DNA of 64,000 nt, from assembly GCF_023065955.2 (NCBI RefSeq), contig NW_026623100.1:14237001-14301000 (forward strand), written 5' to 3'. Both the position numbers and the translations under genes were made by a program. The number at the start of each line of letters is the position of its first letter. Within the stretch, counting starts at the first letter, position 1. The stretch is from Ursus arctos. Taxonomy: Eukaryota > Chordata > Mammalia > Carnivora > Ursidae. The notes under the pieces were generated by a model that was not told the origin of the DNA, ran no database searches, and saw nothing but the letters and a program-made list of their open reading frames with translations. Below, one piece after another: positions 41,810 to 52,275 of this stretch.

Positions 41810-42420
41810 CTCCCCCTCTATCCAGGCCCATCCTTCCCCTTCTCGTCCCTTTCCTAGTCCTACCCATCCTTCAAGAGCCATGAAGCTTGCTGGCTTGACA
41901 GGCCCCCGAAAGCTCTTCTTTCTCTAGAACTGGATCACCCAAACAGCAGACCACACCAAATTTAGCAGCAGTAAAGCTCTAGGCAACGGAAAGCATCGTT
42001 TGGGAAGAAGTTGCGACCAGAAAGTTTCTTTGAAAAGTACCAAAATGATCACGCTGGGAAAAATAGGAACTTTCTCGCATTTCTTTACTCTGATTTTGTT
42101 GTTTATGGTATTTTTTGAGGAGGGGGCATCCTGTCAATTCTTCAGGGTTTAAGTCTCCTAGTTCTGCACCCAGGCTGTTCCTCTCTGACCACTGCACCCA
42201 TTGACAGCCTGTCCTGCACACCGGGGCCCCGGATCATTCCTGTCTTCCACATGGTGACGGAGCTATCTCCTGTCCTGCTTCCGCGTTCATCAGAACCTCC
42301 TTGTGGGCAGGCACCAAGTGTCCCGCATGGAACAGGATGTGGGTGCACGGAGAGCTGCTAGCACAGCACCCGGCATGTGGTAGATATTAATACTGTTGTG
42401 ATTATTATTACTTCTTTGCT
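41810..42420 (+). repeat. L2-like fragments, diverged
   Basis: CCCATCCTTCAAGAGCCATG (41863-41882) resembles the L2 phrase before the AGGAAGCCTTCCCTGA segment. Near 42355-42395, GCTAGCACAGCACCCGGCATGTGGTAGATATTAAT resembles the L2 end (CCTAGCACAGTGCCTGGCACATAGTAGG). The middle is not convincingly L2. Confidence 0.4.
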
Positions 42421-42544
42421 TCACTGCAGATTAGAGATTTTTTTTCCCTTCAAAGATTAGACATTGCCAACTAATAGGAGCTCAATAGATGCTTGTTAAA
42501 CATCTCTGCGGTGATCTAGTGCTTACTAAATTAAACCGTGTTTT

Positions 42545-42770
42545 CAAGAGCCAGCGGACCATAGAGGTTAGGAGCCCAGCCTGTGGAGACATGTGGGTCC
42601 AAATCCTGGCACCACCACTGGAGTCTGATTACCTAACCTCGGGGTCTCTGTTTCCTTGTCCGTAGTGCCTACTTTGCAGGTTTGTTAGGAGAATTAATGG
42701 GTTAATATTTCAACAGTGCTGTACACACTGTGCCTGGAACCTAGTAAGCCCTATGCAAGGATCTCACATA
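42545..42770 (+). repeat. MIR SINE, nearly full length
   Basis: Landmarks in order: CATAGAGGTTAGGAGCCCAG, GGGTCCAAATCCTGGCACC, GATTACCTAACCTCGGGG, CTGTTTCCTTGTCCGTAG, TTGTTAGGAGAATTAATGGG, and GTGCCTGGAACCTAGTAAGC. Plus orientation. Confidence 0.85.
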
Positions 42771-43000
42771 CCAACATTACTGCATAGAGTTGGGTAGAAA
42801 TTGACCTTTGGAAAAAAAGTTTTCTAAGCGGTACCAAGAAGATTGGCACTATTTTATTAATTTGAGAGAATGAGTACCCCTCTTTGGGAATAGTGTTTGC
42901 AGATAAGCAGCTGGGATGCTGATTACATTGAGCCTCAACTCCGTCAAAGCAGGTGCAACTGGGTCTTCCCTTGGCAGGACTTGACTAATGATTCAACTTA
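42771..43000. other. Single-copy DNA, nothing recognised
   Basis: No feature is supported. Confidence 0.4.
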
Positions 43001-43004
43001 AGTA

Positions 43005-43432
43005 CATATCTACAATGGAATATTACTCAGCCATCAGAAAGGGTGATTACCCAACATTTGCATCAACATGGATGGAACTGGAGGAGATTATGCCAAGTGA
43101 AATAAGTCAAGCAGAGAAAGACAATTATCATATGGTTTCACTCATTTGTGGAACATAGGGAATAGCAGGGAGATTGGTAGGAGAAGGAAGGGAAAAATGA
43201 AGAGGGGGAAAACAGAGAGGAAGAAGAACCATGAGAGACTATGGACTCCGAGAAACAATCTGAGGGTTTTAGAGGGGAGGGGGGGATGGGTTAGCCTGGT
43301 GATGGGTATTAAGGAGGGCACGTATTGCATGGAGCACTGGGTGTTATACGCAAACAATGAATCATGGAACACTACATCAAAAGCTAATGATGTGCTGTAT
43401 GGTGACTAACATATCATAATAATAAAAAAATG
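43005..43432 (+). mobile_element. Carnivore L1 3' end, 5'-truncated, sense
   Basis: AATGGAATATTACTCAGCCATC, CAACATGGATGGAACTGGAG, GAAATAAGTCAAGCAGAG and CATATGGTTTCACTCATTTG form the ORF2 end. The 3' UTR follows (GGAACATAGGGAATAGCAGG, CCATGAGAGACTATGGACTC, ATGGAGCACTGGGTGTTATA, CACTACATCAAAAGCTAATG), then AATAATAAAAAAATG. It is one of the less diverged L1 copies here. No certain duplication was found. Confidence 0.92.
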
Positions 43433-44050
43433 AAATAAGCCAGTATCATTTGAAAAAAAAGAAAAAATAAAGTATATTTCTTTATAATAGTTTTATTCAA
43501 ACCATCCTCTCCCTTAGGGTAGAGGATGCTGTGATGTTCTACCCAGACCCCCCCCTTTAAGACCACTGGAAGTGCTGCTAGTGGAGGCCCTGCCCGGAAA
43601 TTGGCCCTCAGCTGGAGAAGGGCCTGGGGGACAGCCACGTGCAATGACCCGTCGCTGTGCAGAAGAGAGGCCCACACCCCTTGCCCCAATTTCCAATAAC
43701 TTTGAAAGTCATCCCTGGAGCTCCCCTGGGGGCCAGCTAAGGCCTCTGATGAGACTGCTTTGCCACCCACGTTTTCTCTTTGCCCAAGCCTGCTTTTCTG
43801 CCTTCCCTTCTACTCCCATAGGTGTGGACCCTGAGAGCACTCCCTAAAAAATATTCTGCATGCTAATCTCCACCTCCAAGTCCGCTTCCAGAAAGCCTGG
43901 CCTGCAATGCCTGTGAGGGCACATTCGTTCCTTTTCATGAATTTTGATATGACCACTGACTTACAATTACCTGGATTCCACTTGTAACTAAAATGTGAGT
44001 ATATGGTGTGGTTTGTCTGGGACAACCTATTTGGAAACCTATTAGTAAAA
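43433..44050. other. Single-copy DNA, nothing recognised
   Basis: A 118-codon minus frame (43414-43770) begins near the L1 tail and has no known domain. Confidence 0.35.
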
Positions 44051-44051
44051 T

Positions 44052-44293
44052 GTTTAATTATTGTTTTATAGGTTTTTAAAAAAATTTATTCATTTGAGAC
44101 AGAAAGCTACAGAGAGAGAGAGAGAGAGAGAACATGAGCAGGGGGAGAGGCAAAGGGAGAGGGACAAGCAGACTCCCCGCTGAGCAGGGAGCCGGATGTG
44201 GGGCTCGATCCCAGAACCCAGAGATCATGCCCTGAGCCGAAGGCAGACGCTTAACTGACTGAGCCACCCAGGCACCCCAAAGGTTTAATTATT
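44052..44293 (-). mobile_element. CAN SINE with 11-bp TSD
   Basis: The SINE at about 44063-44282 has an A/T-rich tail with AAAATTTATTCATTTGAGAC, a GA dinucleotide stretch (44111-44130) and the head GAGCCACCCAGGCACCCC. GTTTAATTATT occurs at 44052-44062 and 44283-44293. Confidence 0.93.
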
Positions 44294-45330
44294 CATAGCA
44301 ATCCCTTTGACCTTAAAAATAATTCCAGTGGAACAATAAATTATATGGCCGCCTCATCTGTAAACAGCTCTCAAGTCCCCAGGCCGCACGCCAGTGTGGA
44401 AAAATGAGGTCATATTAACATAGTCTGGATTCCCCTAGCTTGGAGCGTCTCTCAGGTGTAACTTTGGAACCTCAGCTTCCTCCTCAGAACATCTGAGTGA
44501 CTCCGGAGCCCACACACTCTCAGCAGACCCAACTACTGCCCAGCTACTGCTCTCAACCCTCTTCTGAGGCTGCTGGTCACACCCTCTCCGCTCTCCCTGG
44601 GAGCAGTGGCTCCCCCTGGAACAGCTGCTTTTGGGCATCAGACACCCCCGAGCGTTCCACCATTGTCACAAGGCCCAGTTGGCCCAAGGAAGCCTCGTCT
44701 CTGACCAGGGTTTGAGTCTCTACTTTGGCTGTAGCTTGATACATCTGCCCTCCCATGAAGTGAGTAAAGAAACACATTCCCGTTGTCTAGTATACATTTT
44801 TTTTAGCTGAGCCCCAGAGAAGAATGGCACAGATGCTAAATGGGTGTGGTTCATCTCATATTGTCCACAAACTCTTTCCCACTCAGGATCACACAAAGGC
44901 CCTCAAGATGGCTGGATCAGGTTGGAGTTGAATAACAGCTTCCAAAATCTAACTGGAAACTCTCGACCTGGCTAATCCTCGTGGTTCAAGTTCTTTTCCA
45001 GAAGTTTCCTCACACTCCATGCAATTGAGTTGACACAAGCAGATGGGGAGGAATTGTAAACTAACTCTGCACAAACCAGGTATGTTTGCTTTGCACGATT
45101 GTGCAAGATCCTAAAAATGACTGTACATTGCAACCCTGCAAAGCCATCCTGATAAGCAATGGGAAAACAATTGTTCTGTGACCTTTAAATATTTTTTGTC
45201 AAAACTTTTAAAACTCTCTTACTGTTGGCTATAAATGCGTTGGGAAATGAAAAATTAGCAAAATTAATATTTACATGTTATGCTGTAATTCAAAACATTA
45301 AAAACACTGAGGATTAAAGTGTTTTCTTTC
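44294..45330. other. Single-copy DNA, nothing recognised
   Basis: AT-rich, repeat-poor at 45060-45320, with short homeodomain-type cores. No gene is supported. Confidence 0.35.
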
Positions 45331-45333
45331 ATT

Positions 45334-45830
45334 CTAAAAAAACTTACCCAAAGTAGTTTGAACAGCACTCGCCTTCTTCCCCTTATCAAATAACTTGGGA
45401 TGTGCAGCTGGAGCCTTCTCTATGCCGTTGTGTGCAGTCATACTTCTCGCGAAGTTTGGATCAGCTTGCAATGCTTTATCCTTCACTCTTGCAATGCCAT
45501 GAAATATCTACGAGCATTTCTTAAGGTGTAGGGTTTTTTTCTTTGTTTTGTTTTTGTTTTTTGGGTTTTTTTTGCTGGCATCACTTCCTCTGGGACATCT
45601 TCATTTCCTCAGGATCTGGGTGCAAATTTCTGGGTGCACGAGTAGCTTACCATCAACCAACTCACGCTGAACTCTGAAATGGTGAAACCAGCCTTTATCG
45701 GCTGTAAATGGTTCTTCTCCAGTCTCCTCGGGATTGACTATCTTGTTGTTGTGGCAACTGACTTCGATCTTCTGGTCTGAATGTTAGCCAGACTAATTAG
45801 GATTTTGAAATATTATGGTCTTCGACTGAA
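45334..45830 (-). mobile_element. Tigger-like (pogo) DNA transposon relic
   Basis: On the minus strand, 45711-45676 reads PFTADKGWFHHF, similar to the GWFxRF segment after the helix-turn-helix of Tigger transposases. Nearer its end, 45360-45334 reads QTTLGKFF followed by a stop, like the PCNA-box-type C-terminus of Tigger proteins. Only about 350 bases separate the two, against roughly 1.1 kb in a full transposase, and stops lie between, so the catalytic core is missing. Family assignment rests on these two short matches. Confidence 0.45.
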
Positions 45831-45967
45831 AGTAGAAGAAACTATTCCATTTCAACCATGAGTGGCTTTATGTTTCTACTGCAATTAAAATGGAAAGATA
45901 ATGAAGTGACTTCACCTGGTTTGTAATACTCATTGGACTTTTCCAGTAAGGCTAGCACCGTAGCTTC

Positions 45968-46330
45968 TCACAGCCCTGTGTCTCCTCCGATCTTTCCTTT
46001 GCTGTTGCCATTTTCAAATCTGTCCACATCCAATTTTGCTGCCAGGGTTGTCGCTTGTGGTTTCTTTGCTGTACTTCTATTTGTGTTAGCTAATCTTCTA
46101 CGGATTCTCCATTTTTGTAAAATGTCATGGGGGTTTATCACCAGGAGGCAAGGAGGCAACACAGCCACACACTTCGCTACCTGTCGTGAACTGAGTACCA
46201 GAAGCATGGTAACCAGCCACGGACAGATTTGGAAAGGAGTGATGCGACTGGTCACTTCACCATTTGTAATCTCTGGTCTGATAAGCAGCCAGTGAAATTT
46301 GTACTTTAAGCAACTACGGTCATAACCCAC
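45968..46330 (-). other. Unrecognised 120-codon minus-strand frame
   Basis: The frame includes INPHDILQKWRIRRRL and a Lys/Asn-rich end. It lies just upstream (minus sense) of the Tigger-like relic and could belong to the same decayed transposon or to another retrocopy. No start context, domain or family can be named. Confidence 0.2.
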
Positions 46331-46439
46331 GGCGACAGAAATTGGAGCCGTTTTGCTGGGGATTGGTGTTCTATAACTAAGTCACATTAATTGAAAACCT
46401 GCCCACATTTGAACCATGCGACGCAAGGACAGTTTTACG

Positions 46440-46805
46440 AATGTCGTTTGCCAAATATTTCAGAGCACATTCATGGTACTGCACTTCACCCACCTTGTGG
46501 TTGGATAGTGGGATGTGATTACTTCTGACCAATGAACTGGGAGCAGAAGTTACATGTATCACTTCCATGCCAAAGCATTTGCTTGCCAGTCGGTACTGGC
46601 ACAGCCCCTGAGAGCATCCGAGAGAAAGGAGCTCCTCTGTTAGCTGGGGTCCCTGAGCAACTAAGCTGAGCAGAGGCCTCTGCTAAGATGTCTTAGACAT
46701 GTAGCATAAGCAATAAGCAAGCCTTTGTTTTAAGCTATGGAGATCTCAGGTTGTTTGTTTCTGCAACATAACAGCCCGTTCTGATTGATACGCTGTATAA
46801 TTAGG
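46440..46805 (+). mobile_element. MaLR-type solo LTR fragment
   Basis: AGTGGGATGTGATTACTTCTG, AAGTTACATGTATCACTTCC, GGTCCCTGAGCAACTAAG, CTTTGTTTTAAGCTATGGAGA, GGTTGTTTGTTTCTGCAACATAACAGCCC (46750-46778) and GATTGATAC at the end are the 3'-half landmarks of old mammalian MaLR/ERVL-type LTRs. No internal retroviral coding sequence is visible. Subfamily not determined. Confidence 0.5.
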
Positions 46806-46979
46806 AGAGAGTCTAGGTAAAGGAGGTTAGGAAACTGGGCAGAATTCAGAACCCAGAAATCGGCAGCTAATTGTCGACCGGGTTCCAAATTAGTGAGGGC
46901 AGGGGTAGAGAAAGAATCGGGGGCAGGTAGTGAAAACAAACATACCATCTTTATATGGCTAAAAAGCAAAGAGCACAAA

Positions 46980-47285
46980 TACAGAAAACAGGTGTATAAT
47001 TTAATAAAGAATCAAAAAGTGAACATACTTATAACCTCTACCCAAATCAAGAGACAGAACTCGGTCCGGAAGCTCCTGCCTGTGCTCCGTCTGTCACAGA
47101 CCCCATCCCACCCTCTGTCAGCTCTTGTCCAGCCGTGGTTTATGATGACCTCCTTCCTCTCTTCACGGCGTCATCACCCACTCATGCATCCCTCAACACT
47201 GAAGCTTAGTTTCACTTTTTAAATATTTTTAAGTCTCTGAATATACAGATTCCCCATCCACCCCTTTCCACTTGCGAATTTATTT
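46980..47285 (-). repeat. L1M 3' end, antisense
   Basis: AAGTGAACATACTTATAACC, CTACCCAAATCAAGAGACAGAAC (47039-47061) and GGAAGCTCCTGCCTGTGC are landmarks of reversed L1M 3' UTRs. It immediately precedes the CYP26A1 retrocopy. Confidence 0.65.
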
Positions 47286-47289
47286 GCTG

Positions 47290-47812
47290 CAGAATTTATT
47301 TGTCGTCTGTATCTGTGATACTCACAATGTGGCAGGTATCTTCACCAACGAGGAGGGATTTCATCCCGGCTGATTTATGCTGCCTCAGCCAGCAGACGCA
47401 TCCAGGTTTAGCCTCGTGCCATCTGGAGGAGGCCTCAGGAGCTGTGTAGGGAAAGAATTTGCAAAAATTCTTCTTGAGATATTTACAGGAGAGCTGGCGA
47501 GGCATTGTAACTGGCAGCTTTTAAATGGACCTCCTGTAATGAAAACCAATCCCATCATATACCCCGTGGACAACCTCCCGGCAAGGTTCACCTGCTTCCA
47601 GGGAGAGATCTGATGGCCATGAATGCCCAGACCTCGGACTTATTTCAAGTGAACCTCTGAGTTTTTACACAGCGTTGTGTTGATATTGTTATATTTAATT
47701 TCTAAATGTATATCATATTATCTCCGGGTCTCTACTTCAGTACCACAGTCTTTAAATATTAAAATAATGTGTATAGTTTCCAAATAAAGTAAAATTTGAA
47801 GGTGAAAAAAAA
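47290..47812 (+). pseudogene. CYP26A1P: CYP26A1 processed pseudogene (C-terminal part and 3' UTR)
   Basis: CYP26A1 is the endoplasmic-reticulum cytochrome P450 that hydroxylates all-trans retinoic acid for clearance. In one plus frame the window reads CICDTHNVAGIFTNEEG (from 47311), FMLPQPADASRFS, GGGLRSCVGKEFAKILL, ELARHCNWQLLNGPP and YPVDNLPARFT, ending at TGA 47611-47613. These match the last ~105 residues of the ~497-residue enzyme and include the haem-ligand cysteine region. Defects: everything upstream is missing. A TGA at 47371-47373 stands where the parent has an Arg codon (CGA, a CpG-to-TpG change). The Phe before GGG in the haem signature is Ser. A 3' UTR follows with AATAAA at 47783-47788 and an A8 tract at 47805-47812, as expected of an L1-mediated retrocopy. 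The copy may lie wholly within the last exon, so intron loss itself cannot be shown. Non-functional as P450. The symbol is descriptive only. Confidence 0.88.
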
Positions 47813-48675
47813 GGGGAGTCATTTGTAGAGTTTCCCACAGTGTGGGTTTGGGGCTTGCATCACCTTGTTCCCCTGACCCTGGGGTTCCTCTAAATCTCTG
47901 GTTGGAGCTGTAGGTTGATCAAATTTAGGTGGATCTGATTAATTCTGGCAAGACAGCTTCGTGAGCAGTGGTGTGTTTGTTCACCAAAAGGTACATAATC
48001 GTCTATAACCTGATTTTTTTTGTGTTAAAAACAGTCATCGTTGCTCAGTTCCAGTATTTATCTGGGATTTCAGAATTGGTGAAATTCCAGTTCAGAACTT
48101 CTCTCCTTCTATGATCTGGTTCTCTGGGGCGCACTTCACACAGGAAAATCTGTTAAATCCCTTATTTTCCCCCAGCGCTCAAAACTCTGGCACATCCAGG
48201 TAAGTCGCTAAGGTCTGAATTTGGCAAAATGGTCATAAGGAGGCCTCCATCAGCCCGGCCTTCTCTCACTAAGCCTTCGGCCACTAAGAGCTCACCCTGG
48301 GCCCTGTGATCCCTCAGTGTTTCCCATCTCCCCACCCGTTCAGAGCCCATCGTCAAGGAGGGAAGGTTCTCATTTTCTCCCCCCTTAGAGGATAAACTGT
48401 GGGCATCACCCATCCTAGAGGCATCTGGATTGTCAGCCATCTGTCCCAAATATTCGGTCACCATCCTTGTGAGGTTAAAAACAGGGAGCCCTAATCCCAA
48501 ACCCAGTTTGTGATCATGTTCGTTTGGGCCAGCAAGAGTGTTTTTGCTTGTTGGGTTTTGTTTGTTTGTTTGAAGCTGAATGAGACTACATTTGGGCAGG
48601 GGGGCATTTTCTCTCTGGATAGCTCAGAGGACAGCACCCTCCTCTTGTAGGATACCTGCTCTGGTTTCTGAGTCT
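47813..48675. other. Single-copy DNA, nothing recognised
   Basis: No feature is supported. A 112-codon minus frame at 48162-48500 has no known domain. Confidence 0.4.
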
Positions 48676-48679
48676 CACA

Positions 48680-48830
48680 GATGCTTATGTCGCCACTTCT
48701 GTCTTACAGCAACCTTGTAGACAGGGGTTAGTAGCCCATTTTACAGGTGAATGAAGGAAAACCGGCTAAGTGATGAGAAGGGCCTGAGCAAGGCCTGCCC
48801 AGTGATGAGACAGACAACACGTACTCTGGA
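48680..48830 (-). repeat. MIR SINE fragment
   Basis: TTACAGCAACCTTGTAGACAGG, CCATTTTACAGGTGAATGAAGG and AAGGGCCTGAGCAAGGCCTGCCCAG (48778-48802) are reverse-oriented MIR landmarks. Confidence 0.6.
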
Positions 48831-49522
48831 AAGTAGACAGACAGCATTGGGAGAACTGGTGATGGGGCCCTCTCTATCCCTGCACAAACTAAAACCCACA
48901 TTCTTTTTTCTTCCCTTTTACAGAGACAGCTCAAGGAAGCATGATAAAATGAGGCCTAAGATAATATTTGGGGGGAAAGTTTATTTTTTTATGGTCTGTT
49001 TGCATTAGACCGTCGGGCGAAGAGAGGCGGTTAAAGACTTGTCCCAAATGGCTGGGCTGGAGAAGCACAAATCCAATGTCAATAGTTGGAAATACAAGTG
49101 TTTGGCTTCATTAAACTTCTCTTTAAAAAACATTTCTTCTTTCCTTCTCCTGAGGCAATCCAAGGGAAGGAGATACAGAGCCGGAAAGAGATGGAGGAGG
49201 GGGGAGCCAGCCGGGGCCAGGGGAGGCTTGTCCAGAGGACCTCGCTTCCCCTCTGAGTGTCGTCAGCCAGCCCAGGAAGGTGTCAGCCCCGACCAGGAGC
49301 AGTCGCCCGGAGTCATCTGCTGGCCCCGAAGACTGTGGCTAATTGAGGACAGGGGAGCCAGAGTGTCAGCATTTGTCCAACAGCAAACTTAAAAAAGAAA
49401 AAAAAAAGGAGCAATTAGGAACAAACAGTCGAATCAGGGCCAGCTCTGGGAAAAACAGCTTGAATCCTGTGTTCTCCTGTGGCCCTTTTCAGCAACAGCT
49501 GCCTCCTTTCCTTCTGCAAGGC
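48831..49522. other. Single-copy DNA, nothing recognised
   Basis: No feature is supported. A 117-codon plus frame (49039-49392) has a basic composition and no known domain. Confidence 0.35.
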
Positions 49523-49577
49523 AGAGGCCACACCAGACAGAAGAGGCCACACCAGACAGAAGAGGCCACAGGCAGAA
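49523..49577. repeat. 19-bp tandem repeat, 2.9 copies
   Basis: AGAGGCCACACCAGACAGA occurs at 49523-49541 and 49542-49560. A third, partial copy (AGAGGCCACAGGCAGAA) follows. Confidence 0.93.
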
Positions 49578-49624
49578 AAGGGCAGGTTGAGAATGCAGGA
49601 TCTAGTCTCCTTGAGCTTTCAGGT

Positions 49625-49825
49625 TAAAACCCCAGCTCCGACCCTTAGCAACTGGGTCACTTTGACAAATTCTTTGTGCCTCAATTTCCTCATCTGTAAA
49701 ATGGAGAAATAATACCTCATGGGTCATATTATTTCACCCTTACGGTGAAAGGGTTAGGTGAAAAAAAGGCTTAGCACAGTGCCTAGCACATAATAAGTGT
49801 TCAGTAAGCATTTGTTGTTGTTATT
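49625..49825 (+). repeat. MIR SINE, well preserved
   Basis: CAACTGGGTCACTTTGACAAATTC, CCTCAATTTCCTCATCTGTAAAATGGAG (49679-49706), AGCACAGTGCCTAGCACATAATAAG (49772-49796) and TTCAGTAAGCATTTGTTG match the MIR 3' half in plus orientation. It is one of the best-preserved MIRs here. Confidence 0.88.
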
Positions 49826-52075
49826 TTATTATTTTTAGAGTTCCTTCTCTCTCTCCCTTTGTCCTTCCGTTACCCACCTCTCCCCAGCAGTCCCACTGGA
49901 TTTGTCTGAATAGATAAATGCAGCCGGAAGCACGAAAACACAGGTCCTCTTGCAGGGTATTTTGCACACGGTCCACCGAGACCCCCCCCCCAGTCAGTTT
50001 CCACACAGCTCCATGGACAGCGCGCCCTCACCCTCATCCACACACCCTTGGTTCTATGGCTCCATCTACCTGGATCCCCCTCTTCACCTCCATCCACCCA
50101 ACTCCAGTTCAAGGCCCCCACGGTAACGAAATGCTTTCTGTTTCAAGAAAACCAATCCAAGTGCATAGAAGAAGACAGGAAATGTAGTGAGCACACAGAC
50201 GAAAAGTCCAGGGGGAGGTTTGTCTTCAGGCATGGATTAATTCAGGGTCTTGCAGGAAGTTACTAGCACCTGATGTCATCTCTCGGTCTTGCGTCCTCTA
50301 TGGTGGTGCCACTCTTGACAGGCTCGACACTTCTGGTGGCAAGAGGTTTGCACTGCCAAGTGAACTCCAGGTTCAAGCCCAGAGAGAAAGAGAACGTTCT
50401 TCTCTTCTAATAGCCCCAGCAGATGTTATGTGTGTTCCTTGGCTGTCTTTGGGACATAGGTCCATCCCTGGACCAATGTTATGGCTGGGTGACAGAGGGA
50501 GAAGTGTGACACTCCCACCTGTAACCCAACTGACAGTTCCTAGATTGATGAAGGGGAGAGGGGTTTTTTCCAGAAAGAGATCAGGGTAGTCTCCAAAAGA
50601 AGGGAGAAACTCAAAGCCCAGCAAATGCCCACCACACACACATCTTCCAAAACCCATTCTCAACAATTTTAGCCAATTCTCTCCTCTGAACTCCTGGCCC
50701 GACTCTGCCACGTGCCACTCACGTTGGCCATGTCTTTTGCTGGTATCTTTGGTTAGGAGTAAGTCTTGCTACCTTAGCTGCTCTGTGCAACACTTCCGTC
50801 TGAAAACTGTTCCTGTGTCCTTCATTGGGCAATGAATCCGGCGCTGCATCCTTGCTCTGCATGATGTCTTGCTGATCCTGAACTCGGCGTCGTGTATGTA
50901 TGTCTTACTGTCCTTCAGGACAGGAACCAAGAACGCTTCTTGCCTATACAGGAATTGCTTGATCGGTGTTGTTTGATAAGAATTGAAGGGCAGTTCTTCT
51001 CTTACATCTCCCGTTGGTTGGATGCCAGTGGGTGCTAAATGATATTGCTGGAACCATAGATTGAGAATGAACACGGAATGTACTTTGGAGTTTGATCCAA
51101 GCATCCCTAGAGCCCCAGTCTGCCCCTCTGGGGCTGGAGACTGGGGGTCCTGTGGAAAGACCAGCAGAGCCCAACCCAGGTGACAGGAGTACAGCCCTTA
51201 AACAAAATAAACAGAAAACTGTATCTAGTCTTTCATTCCTCAGGGAATAAAGATTAATGCAGGGCAGGTCCTTAGCAGGTGAATGAAATAAATCCACAAA
51301 ATACGAGAAATACCAAAAGGGTGCTAAACCAGTTTGGACACTTTGTTCAGAGCCTTTGCCATTACCTGCAATGATTACCTGGCAAGGATCCCGTACATCC
51401 GGAGACAGCTCAGGCCTAGGCTCGAGACTCCTCTCTGGGACCTGGCTGGGGGCTTGATCCCAATGCAACCCAAGCTGAGCTCTGGACAAGGCCCACAGGT
51501 CAAAGAGCCTCCAGGGATACCGATCAGCCCTCAGCCAAGGGGGAGGAGAGCCAGAAAGGCGGGAGACTGAAGTGTCTCCAGTTCTCCTCAATCCTCTTTA
51601 CCAGATGAAGCAGGCCCCCCAGGTGGGCAGGAACTAGTGATCAGGTCAACATGGCCCCTGCGCCTCAGGAAAGCTCCAGCAGATAACTGCCACCCGACAC
51701 CCACCACCCCTGCCATCCACCGTGGGGGCTTAGGCGGATGAAGTAGGGGTGCCAGGGGCAGGGACACAGTCTTTTTCTCCTAGAGCGATTACTAGGACTG
51801 TGGGAAGACTTCAGATCCGATCCCTGTTTCATCATGTTCAAGCTTCGTGACCCCAAGCAACCTCTCCAGATCTGACTGCACTACTCTTGGGAGGGGTGAG
51901 GTTGGATGAGCCCCCTGCCTGCCTTCAGTTAGGGGACGGTCAGTTCTGATGGTATGCTATCACCTGCCCCAGCTCAGCATCCACAGGCACATCTCTAGGG
52001 TGTTTGGTTTCCCAGCAGACAAGTAAGGCCAAATCTCCACTCCAGCTTGTGCTATGGAGCAATAGGGCAGGGCTG
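49826..52075. other. Single-copy DNA, nothing recognised
   Basis: The longest frame is 215 codons on the minus strand (50944-51591). It has no domain I recognise and overlaps two other open frames. A faint MIR-like phrase lies at 51840-51875 (TTCGTGACCCCAAGCAACCTC). No gene is called. Confidence 0.35.
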
Positions 52076-52079
52076 CGCA

Positions 52080-52275
52080 GCTGTGAAGGGCAGGGCTCAG
52101 GAGCCGACCTGTTGCATCGGGTCCTAGCTCTCCCCCTTTCCAGGCCTCCCCACTGTAAAATGGATATAAGTCCTCTCTTGCAGAGTTCTTATGAGGACTC
52201 GATGAGGTGAGTTAGACAAAACGTCTCAGAACAGTGCCTGGCACTTGGTAAGGGCAGGGTAAGGGCTGGCTATTG
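52080..52275 (+). repeat. MIR SINE
   Basis: GGGTCCTAGCTCTCCCCC, CACTGTAAAATGGATATAAG, GAGTTCTTATGAGGACTCGATGAGG and AGAACAGTGCCTGGCACTTGG follow MIR in plus orientation. Confidence 0.8.

Noticed and set aside
47377..47613. 78-codon P450-like frame as a functional short gene
   Set aside because: It is only the C-terminal piece of CYP26A1 downstream of an in-frame stop, with a mutated haem signature and no upstream exons.
49523..49577. CRISPR-like direct repeats
   Set aside because: The repeats are immediately adjacent without spacers and the genome is mammalian, so this is a minisatellite.
50944..51591. 215-codon minus-strand frame
   Set aside because: It has no known motif and is crossed by open frames on both strands. 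It is most likely chance.
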